Positions 6,422 through 11,060 of a stretch of 11,060 bases of DNA are shown in pieces. The stretch's first letter is position 1. The number at the start of each line of letters is the position of its first letter. The position numbers were made by a program, and so were the translations under genes. The notes under the pieces are model-generated. The model saw only the letters and a program-made list of their open reading frames with translations, was not told where the DNA came from and searched no databases. Source of the DNA: Bacillota bacterium (GTDB taxonomy: Bacteria; Bacillota; Clostridia; Christensenellales; Aristaeellaceae); contig JAEXCG010000134.1 in the NCBI GenBank assembly GCA_023402355.1, forward strand, positions 1 to 11,060, in the 5' to 3' direction.

Positions 6422-6493
6422 ATGAACGACGGAAGCATTCGCGCGATACACGGATTCGATCGCATATACGCGCAGGCCGACGCGCTGCTCTAG
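6422..6493 (+). CDS. Small ORF (23 aa), possibly the start of a stop-interrupted gene
   Basis: An ATG at 6422 with GAAGGGAGGG upstream opens a 23-codon frame, MNDGSIRAIHGFDRIYAQAD then ALL, ending in TAG (6491-6493). I recognise no family. The same frame continues with protein-like composition and G/C-rich third positions through TAA (6515-6517) and TAG (6545-6547) up to the next gene's start. It reads ALVALGL, ARMIPPPAA and LLREGYDA between the stops. Each stop would be Gln if its first T were C. So it may be a short peptide gene, a leader peptide, or the remnant of a gene of about 48 codons disabled by nonsense changes. Chance openness in G+C-rich DNA is also possible. Confidence 0.3.
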   Translation: MNDGSIRAIHGFDRIYAQADALL

Positions 6494-6512
6494 GCGCTCG
6501 TCGCGCTCGGCC
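6475..6512 (+). repeat. Inverted repeat in the small-ORF region
   Basis: GGCCGA (6475-6480) can pair with TCGGCC (6507-6512), with further G-C pairs inside after a small asymmetry. It spans the first in-frame stop of the small ORF and has no T-tract after it. In DNA this rich in G+C it could be incidental. Confidence 0.25.
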
Positions 6513-6566
6513 TGTAAGCGCGCATGATTCCGCCCCCCGCCGCATAGCTTCTGCGGGAGGGATACG

Positions 6567-7517
6567 ATGCGTGCACTTTTGGAGGAAACATTCCGCGGCC
6601 TGCGCGCCGTGGTGATCGGCGGGGATTACCAGCCCGCCGTATGGATGCGCGCGCTGCTAGGCGTGCTGGGCGCGCAGACGGCCCAGGTGTCCGGCTCCGC
6701 GCTGCTCAGCGCCGACGCGCTCTGCGGCGTGCTCACGCACGAGCGGCCGCAGCTCGTCATCTGGGCCTCTCGTCCGCCGCAGGACAAGCGCATGGACACG
6801 GCGGAGTGGGTGCGCTGCGCGCAGACCCTGGTCACGGAATCGCGCGAGGCGGGCGTGCGCCTCATCGTCCGCTGCTCCGACGCGTGGGTGTACAGCGCCG
6901 CGCCGCCCGCCTTTCCGCCCGACCAGACCGACGCGACCGGCGGGCGCAACGTCAGCGGCCTTTGTGAAAGCCTCGTGCAGCAGGTGCTGCTCGCGGCCAG
7001 CCGCGCGCTGATGGGCGACCCGGTCAGCGCCGTCTGTGCGCGCCACCTGCCCCTGCTCTACGGCGCCGCCTCCGACGACCCTTTGGACGAATGGATGCGC
7101 TGCCTGCGCCGGGGCGAGCCGCTGCGGCTGGGCGGCTCCGGCTGCGCGGCGGTCTTCATGCATCCGCTCAACGCCTATGCGGGCGCGCTGACCGCCGCCG
7201 CCATGGTGCTGCGCCACGGCGACGCCTACACCGGCGCCTGGAACTTTTCCGCGCCGCCGGAATGCGTGCTTTCCCGCCGGGGCGCGGTGCGCGTGCTGCG
7301 CCGCAAGCTGAGGAGCGAATCGGAAATCACGGAGGACGCCCTGCCGATTTGCCCCTACCCCGCCATGCTCTGCGACCGGCCGGCGCGCGAGCGGCTCGGC
7401 TGGCACGTCGTCTGGGACGCGGAGGAAGCGCTCGAAAGATACTGCGCCTACGAGCCCGGCAGCGAGGAAAAACAGGCGGAGCGCTTCATGGAGCGCATGG
7501 ACGAGATGGAGCGCTGA
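6567..7517 (+). CDS. Degenerate CDP-glucose 4,6-dehydratase-like (NAD-dependent epimerase/dehydratase family) protein
   Basis: This 316-residue protein has the outline of a short-chain-type sugar-nucleotide dehydratase. Relationship to the RfbG group is visible in the N-terminal FRGLRAVVIGGDYQPAVW (9-26), in LRRGEPLRLGGSG with MHPLNAYAGAL (180-208), in YTGAWNFSAPPE (221-232) and in RERLGWHVVWDAEEALERY (274-292). Key features are degraded. The glycine-rich NAD loop (usually GxTGFKG) reads GGDYQPA. The region expected to hold the YxxxK catalytic pair reads RNVSGLCES (127-135) with no Tyr or Lys. The SDKVYG-like site is SDAWVYS (104-110). So the fold is probably kept while dehydratase activity is doubtful. 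GGGAGGG precedes the ATG at a good distance. No other sugar-nucleotide gene is nearby. Its role is unknown. Confidence 0.65.
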   Translation: MRALLEETFRGLRAVVIGGDYQPAVWMRALLGVLGAQTAQVSGSALLSADALCGVLTHERPQLVIWASRPPQDKRMDTAEWVRCAQTLVTESREAGVRLIVRCSDAWVYSAAPPAFPPDQTDATGGRNVSGLCESLVQQVLLAASRALMGDPVSAVCARHLPLLYGAASDDPLDEWMRCLRRGEPLRLGGSGCAAVFMHPLNAYAGALTAAAMVLRHGDAYTGAWNFSAPPECVLSRRGAVRVLRRKLRSESEITEDALPICPYPAMLCDRPARERLGWHVVWDAEEALERYCAYEPGSEEKQAERFMERMDEMER

Positions 7518-7522
7518 ACGCA

Positions 7523-7564
7523 AACAGGGCCCCGGCAAAGGCGAAAGCCTTCCGGGGCCCTGTT
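7523..7564. terminator. Bidirectional intrinsic terminator between convergent genes
   Basis: AACAGGGCCCCGG (7523-7535) pairs perfectly with CCGGGGCCCTGTT (7552-7564). The stem continues through a two-base bulge into AAGGC/GCCTT closed by a GAAA tetraloop (7543-7546). Short T-rich tails follow on both strands. It ends the plus-strand dehydratase-like gene and the minus-strand permease operon, whose stops lie 5 and 19 bases away. Confidence 0.88.
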
Positions 7565-7583
7565 GTATTCGGTTTCCCGCCTC

Positions 7584-8357
7584 TTACGACCCGGTCGACT
7601 TGTAATGGCGCAGGCCCAGCCGAAAGAGCGCGTAGCTCGGCGCAAGAAAGAGCATCCCCGCCAGGGGCAAAAGGGCGAAAGCCGCGCTTTGCTCCCTGTC
7701 CAGCAGGTACAGGAGCGGATAGTACTGAAACAGCGCGAGGGGGATCACGAACGTCAGAAAGAAGAGCACGTTCTTCCCGTAGATAGAAAACGGGTAGTTG
7801 CCGAACTTGCGCCCGCCATAGGTGAAGAAGTTGAAGAACTCCAGCCCCTCGAGCGTGAAGAACGCGCAGGCGGCATAGATCAGGAAGAGACTGAAGAACA
7901 GGACGCCGCCGCTCAGGATCATCAGGCAAAGCGTGAGGGCTTTCCCCCACGTCCAGACGACCCCGCTCTTGGGCACGGCGTAGCAGAGCACGAGCACCGC
8001 CTGCAAGAGCAGCCCCAGCCGCGTAAAGTCCATCTTCGGCGCCAGCACCTGCAATAGCAGGCTTCGGGGACGCACGAGGGCGCGGTCGAACTCGCCGTTT
8101 CCGATCATGCGCGGAAAGGTGGCGAAGCCTCCCCCCGCCATCTCCCCCAGCGAGAACGCCATCACCACCACGGCAAAGCAGAGCAGCACCTCCTCGTAGG
8201 TGAAGCCCTCTACCGCGTGAAAGCGCGAAAACATGAAGGAAATGCCGAAGAAGGCCGTAAACGAGGTGATGAACTGGCCCAGCGTGGTCAGGAAAAACGA
8301 CAGCCTGTACTGCATCTGGCTCTTGAGGTGTACGCCGATCATCTTGATGTAGAGCAT
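7584..8357 (-). CDS. ABC-2 type transporter permease (second permease of the pair)
   Basis: This 257-residue integral membrane protein is of the ABC-2 permease type whose members usually occur as two different permeases plus one ATPase (COG3694-like). About six hydrophobic helices are visible, at roughly residues 20-44, 57-76, 113-131, 140-168, 190-213 and 223-245. The cytoplasmic segment GEFDRALVRPRSLL between helices two and three matches ELVRPMSL in the partner permease. The C-terminus LRHYKSTGS is typical of this group. I chose the ATG at 8357: GGGAGG sits 5 bases upstream inside the last codons of the partner gene, and the longer reading frame to 8525 is only an overlap with that gene. 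One base separates it from the partner's stop. Substrate unknown; export is more likely than import for this family. Confidence 0.85.
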   Translation of the reverse strand: MLYIKMIGVHLKSQMQYRLSFFLTTLGQFITSFTAFFGISFMFSRFHAVEGFTYEEVLLCFAVVVMAFSLGEMAGGGFATFPRMIGNGEFDRALVRPRSLLLQVLAPKMDFTRLGLLLQAVLVLCYAVPKSGVVWTWGKALTLCLMILSGGVLFFSLFLIYAACAFFTLEGLEFFNFFTYGGRKFGNYPFSIYGKNVLFFLTFVIPLALFQYYPLLYLLDREQSAAFALLPLAGMLFLAPSYALFRLGLRHYKSTGS

Positions 8358-8358
8358 G

Positions 8359-9162
8359 TCAGCCTCCCTGCACGACCACTTTTTGAAGGGCGCACCGCAT
8401 CGCGAGCCGTCCTGCGAACACCAGCGCCGCAAGCCAGAAAATTTGAAAAGCGATGCCCTCAAGCGCCGCCGTGCCCGCGATGTGACCGCTGTAAATCCGA
8501 AGCGGCATGTTCTGCATGGCCGCAAACGGCAGCCACCGCACCACGGCCAGCACGCGCGCCGGAAAAAACGGCAGCGGGATGACGGCCCCGGACAGGAAGC
8601 TCGTCAGGGCGCTCACGATGATCTTGACGCCCCGCTGCGAGATCGTGTAAAAGAGCGAGATGAACATCAGCATGGCGAAGGCGACCACCACGCCCAGCGC
8701 CAGCACAGTGGAAAGCAGAAACAAGAAAAGCTGCAGCGCGTCCGGCGGAAGGGTCATGCGGTACGGCGCGGGCACGATCAGCGCGAGCAGGAACGCGGGC
8801 GCGCAGTTGAGCAGCGTAAACGATAATCTGTTGGCCGCGGACTGGGAAAACCAGCGGCCGTACAGGCTCATGGGCCGAACGAGCTCGTAGGCGATCGACC
8901 CATCCTGAAGGGAGGCGTAGATCTCGCCGTCCTGAAAGACGACGGAAAAGAGCACGAGCAGAATTTCCTGCATCCACAGGTAGGAGACGGTCTGCGAAAA
9001 CGTCATGGGGAACGAATCAGGGCTCGCGCGGTAGAACGCCGCGAACGCCAGAATTTCCATGATGCCCCAGCCGAACCTCGCCGCCATCTCCCCGAAGAGC
9101 ACGGCGCGGTACTGCAAGTTGTGGATAAACCGTATTCGGAACACGGAAAGGTACTTTTTCAC
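8359..9162 (-). CDS. ABC-2 type transporter permease (first permease of the pair)
   Basis: This 267-residue membrane protein resembles the COG4587 group of ABC-2 permeases and begins the two-gene operon. Hydrophobic helices lie at roughly residues 30-46, 60-76, 115-135, 144-172, 178-198 and 232-254. The loop SLQDGSIAYELVRPMSLYGRW (starting near residue 83) carries the ELVRP motif shared with its partner, which probably contacts the ATPase. The start is most likely GTG at 9162, since AGGAGG is then 7 bases away; the GTG at 9168 is only one base from it, and no ATG fits. The two permeases probably form a heterodimer. The ATPase that normally precedes them is absent, because the upstream neighbour is an aldo/keto reductase beyond a terminator. 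Confidence 0.85.
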   Translation of the reverse strand: MKKYLSVFRIRFIHNLQYRAVLFGEMAARFGWGIMEILAFAAFYRASPDSFPMTFSQTVSYLWMQEILLVLFSVVFQDGEIYASLQDGSIAYELVRPMSLYGRWFSQSAANRLSFTLLNCAPAFLLALIVPAPYRMTLPPDALQLFLFLLSTVLALGVVVAFAMLMFISLFYTISQRGVKIIVSALTSFLSGAVIPLPFFPARVLAVVRWLPFAAMQNMPLRIYSGHIAGTAALEGIAFQIFWLAALVFAGRLAMRCALQKVVVQGG

Positions 9163-9215
9163 GCACACACCTCCTGCCGCCCGTCCATCCCATCGCCCAG
9201 TAGGTCCGGTCTTTT

Positions 9216-9244
9216 ATCATAGCGCAATCGGCATGCGGTGACAA
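9216..9244 (-). promoter_or_regulatory. Sigma-A promoter for the ABC permease operon
   Basis: On the minus strand TTGTCA (9239-9244) and TATGAT (9216-9221) are separated by exactly 17 bases. The start near 9209 leaves about 47 bases of leader before the GTG at 9162. It shows that the permease pair is transcribed independently of the reductase gene upstream. Confidence 0.83.
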
Positions 9245-9265
9245 GCCTTTTGCGCCGGAGAATCG

Positions 9266-9296
9266 AAAAAAACGGCGGAGCCTGCACCGCCGCCGT
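9266..9296 (-). terminator. Intrinsic terminator after the aldo/keto reductase gene
   Basis: On the minus strand ACGGCGG (9290-9296) pairs with CCGCCGT (9272-9278) around an 11-base loop and is followed by a run of T residues (9266-9272, the first being the last base of the stem). It lies about 40 bases beyond the reductase stop and just upstream of the permease promoter. Confidence 0.85.
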
Positions 9297-9337
9297 CTTT
9301 CCCCTCGAATCGTCAGTCCGCGCTTTAGCGCTGCGCC

Positions 9338-10459
9338 TTACTTTTCAAACGCCGCCTTCGCCCTTTCCAGCTCCTCGATGATGTGGATGTGCTGCGGGCA
9401 GACGCTTTCGCACTGGCCGCAGGCGATGCACTTGGACGCCACGCCGCCCTCGCGCGTCTCCCATTCGTAGTCGCCCTGCGCGCCCGCCCGGTTTCCGTAC
9501 ACGAGGTTCGTGTTCATGGCCTTGAAGATGCCGGGGATGGCGATGCCCTGCGGGCAGCCCTTGACGCAGTACTGGCAGTTCGTGCAGGGAATGCGCGGGC
9601 TGTTCGCCAGCGCCTGCTGCGCGCGGGCGACGGCCGCGCGCTCGGCCTCGCTCAGCGGTGCAAAGTGCTCCATGAAGGAGACGTTGTCCTGCATCTGCTC
9701 AAGGCTCGACATGCCGCTGAGCACGGTGACCAGCCCCTCCAGCGAGGCGGCGTAGCGAATCGCCCAGGAGGAGAGCGAAGCCTCGGGGTTCGCCGCGCGC
9801 AGCTCCTTGGCCACGTTCTCCGGCAGGTTCGCGAGCGAGCCCCCCTTGACCGGCTCCATGACGATCACGGGCTTGCCGTGTTTGCGCGCGACCTCGTAGC
9901 ACCTGCGGGACTGGATCGATTCGCTCTCCCAGTCGGCGTAGTTGATCTGCAGCTGCACGAACTCCATCTCCGGGTGCCGGGTCAGCACCTCGTCCAGCAC
10001 GTCCGCCTTGTCGTGAAACGAGAAGCCCACGTGGCGCAGCAGCCCCTTCTTCTTCTGCTCGGCCACGAAATCCCAGATGCCGAAGCGGTCGAAGTACTCC
10101 GTGCGCTTGTCGCCCAGGTTGTGCAGCAGGTAAAAGTCGAAGTAGCCCGCGCCCGTGCGCTCCAGCGAGGTGAAGAGCATTTCCTTCGCCTCCTGCGCGG
10201 TCTTGGGTCCTGCCCAGGCGGGCAGCTTGGTGGCCAGCTGAAAGCGGTCGCGCGGGTAGCGCTTCACCAGCGCCTCCCCGGCCGCCAGCTCGGACTTTCC
10301 CCCCAGATAGCCGAACGCCGTGTCAAAGTACGTGAATCCCTTGGAAAGGAACAGATCGACCATCTGCTTGGTCTGCTCGATGTCCACCTCTTCCCCGATC
10401 ATCGGCAGGCGCATCAGCCCGAACCCCAGCTTGGGGATGTTTTCTCCTAAGTATCCCAT
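9338..10459 (-). CDS. Aldo/keto reductase with C-terminal 2[4Fe-4S] ferredoxin domain
   Basis: This 373-residue protein joins an aldo/keto reductase barrel to a ferredoxin-like tail (COG1453-type oxidoreductase). The barrel shows the catalytic tetrad: Asp46 and Tyr51 in FDTAFGYLGG, Lys78 in LATKLPAW and His113 in YLLHNLGD. The tail has two iron-sulphur motifs, Cys292/295/298/302 (CTNCQYCVKGCP) and Cys344/347/350/354 (CIACGQCESVCP), each of the CxxCxxCxxxCP form that binds a [4Fe-4S] cluster. It probably reduces aldehydes or ketones in the cytoplasm with electrons via NAD(P)H or a ferredoxin partner; the substrate is unknown. The ATG at 10459 follows AAGGAGGA and starts right before GFGLMRLP, where the family begins. 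The gene is monocistronic, with its own unusual promoter and terminator. Confidence 0.93.
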   Translation of the reverse strand: MGYLGENIPKLGFGLMRLPMIGEEVDIEQTKQMVDLFLSKGFTYFDTAFGYLGGKSELAAGEALVKRYPRDRFQLATKLPAWAGPKTAQEAKEMLFTSLERTGAGYFDFYLLHNLGDKRTEYFDRFGIWDFVAEQKKKGLLRHVGFSFHDKADVLDEVLTRHPEMEFVQLQINYADWESESIQSRRCYEVARKHGKPVIVMEPVKGGSLANLPENVAKELRAANPEASLSSWAIRYAASLEGLVTVLSGMSSLEQMQDNVSFMEHFAPLSEAERAAVARAQQALANSPRIPCTNCQYCVKGCPQGIAIPGIFKAMNTNLVYGNRAGAQGDYEWETREGGVASKCIACGQCESVCPQHIHIIEELERAKAAFEK

Positions 10460-10490
10460 GTCGCTTCCTCCTTCGCTATGAGCTGTCCTT

Positions 10491-10521
10491 ATTATAAGCC
10501 CTGGAGTGCGCTCAAGGTCAA
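10491..10521 (-). promoter_or_regulatory. MerR-type promoter with internal operator for the aldo/keto reductase gene
   Basis: On the minus strand TTGACC (10516-10521) and a perfect TATAAT (10491-10496) are 19 bases apart, too far for efficient unaided sigma-A use. An imperfect dyad at 10500-10517 (CCTTGAGCG / CACTCCAGG, seven of nine positions paired) fills the spacer. A 19-base spacer with an inter-box dyad is the hallmark of promoters activated by MerR-family regulators, several of which respond to aldehydes in Firmicutes. The regulator gene is not in the window. Confidence 0.72.
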
Positions 10522-10565
10522 GGGGTTTTCTCCAAAGCATCCAAAAGTTCCGCGGGCGGGCGCCG

Positions 10566-11060
10566 CTATCCCCGCCGACAGCCGCCCCGCAGCCCCGCGC
10601 GCGCAAGGCAAAGGCGCATCCGCTCTGCCGCCGCGCGGACGTCCGCCCGCGCGAGAATCGCGGATACGACGGCCACGCCCGCAAGGCCCGTTGGCAGCAG
10701 CGGCACGGTATCCTCGCGGATGCCGCCGATCGCCACCACCGGCAGACGCACGGCCTCGCAGATGCTTTGAAGCGTCCGAAGGCCGACGGCCTTCGCATCG
10801 GGCTTTGTCCTCGAGGGGAAAATCGCGCCGGCGCCCAGGTAATCCGCCCCGTCCGCCTCGGCCCGCAGCGCCTCCTCGACCGTCGTCACGCTGACGCCTA
10901 AAATCCGTTCTTTGCCGATCAAGCGCCGCACGGCCGCCGCGGGCAGGTCGCTCTGCCCGACATGAACGCCCGCCGCCCCGGACGCGAGCGCGATGTCGGC
11001 CCGGTTGTTGACGATGAGCGGGACGCCGTACCGGTCGGTGACGCGCCTGACCTCCAGCGC
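10566..11060 (-). CDS. thiE: Thiamine phosphate synthase, C-terminal part (5' end beyond window)
   Basis: The last 164 residues of ThiE are visible; the frame stays open to the window edge, so the start lies beyond 11060. The enzyme joins HMP-pyrophosphate and thiazole phosphate to thiamine phosphate. Visible signatures are VPLIVNNRADIALASGAAGV then HVGQSDLP near the left edge of the fragment, GADYLGAGAIFPSRTKPDA with the pyrophosphate-binding Thr region, VVAIGGI and GVAVVSAIL, which are successive phosphate-binding strands of the TIM barrel. The GTG at 10931 is internal, not a start, because conserved ThiE sequence continues upstream of it. No terminator is obvious after its stop at 10566; the reductase promoter begins about 45 bases beyond. 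Confidence 0.93.
   Translation of the reverse strand, partial: ALEVRRVTDRYGVPLIVNNRADIALASGAAGVHVGQSDLPAAAVRRLIGKERILGVSVTTVEEALRAEADGADYLGAGAIFPSRTKPDAKAVGLRTLQSICEAVRLPVVAIGGIREDTVPLLPTGLAGVAVVSAILARADVRAAAERMRLCLARAGLRGGCRRG

Noticed and set aside
6351..6545. A 64-codon minus-strand frame facing the small plus-strand ORF
   Set aside because: It is Arg-rich, lacks a good ribosome binding site and runs over the promoter region of the solute-binding protein gene.
9383..10450. A 355-codon plus-strand frame antisense to the aldo/keto reductase gene
   Set aside because: It is the complement of a gene with an intact catalytic tetrad and two Fe-S motifs, and its own translation has the typical shadow composition.
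10932..11060. Treating GTG at 10931 as the start of a short thiE gene
   Set aside because: The same frame continues to the window edge and encodes conserved ThiE sequence (VNNRADIA, GVHVGQSDL), so the gene is simply cut by the edge.

Overview
The window reads as a chromosomal segment of a high-G+C, endospore-forming member of the Clostridia (Firmicutes). Supporting this are strong AGGAGG-type ribosome binding sites, consensus sigma-A promoters, a yabP-yabQ-divIC sporulation/division cluster with a sigma-E-like promoter, and strongly G/C-biased third codon positions throughout. No mobile element, CRISPR array or phage gene is visible. I cannot name the genus from the sequence alone.

Layout, left to right. 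Nearly everything is on the minus strand, so transcription runs right to left. Positions 1-24 hold the 5' end of an initiator tRNA (tRNA-fMet) cut by the window edge, with its promoter at 56-84. A Ppx/GppA phosphatase (81-983) follows, then divIC (1034-1456), yabQ (1562-1936) and yabP (1933-2259). Next is a threonine-degradation operon transcribed tdh then kbl (4618 down to 2360), which converts threonine to glycine and acetyl-CoA and has a near-consensus promoter. A monocistronic extracellular solute-binding protein gene (4783-6273) has its own promoter and a large terminator hairpin.

The only plus-strand block is 6341-7517. It contains a short reading frame with in-frame stops (6422-6566) and a gene for a degenerate CDP-glucose 4,6-dehydratase-like protein (6567-7517). 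A bidirectional terminator (7523-7564) separates it from a convergent minus-strand operon of two ABC-2 type permeases (7584-9162). That operon has its own promoter and no ATPase gene. Further right are a ferredoxin-domain aldo/keto reductase (9338-10459), whose promoter has the 19-bp spacer and internal dyad of MerR-family control, and the 3' part of thiE (10566-11060, cut by the window edge).

Most of the window is ordinary housekeeping, sporulation and catabolic content. The parts that merit a second look are the MerR-type promoter, the dehydratase-like protein that has lost its nucleotide-binding and catalytic motifs, the stop-interrupted frame just upstream of it, the ATPase-less permease pair, the orphan binding protein without a lipobox, and a terminator squeezed between divIC and ppx. 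I see no convincing evidence for a wholly new multi-gene system.
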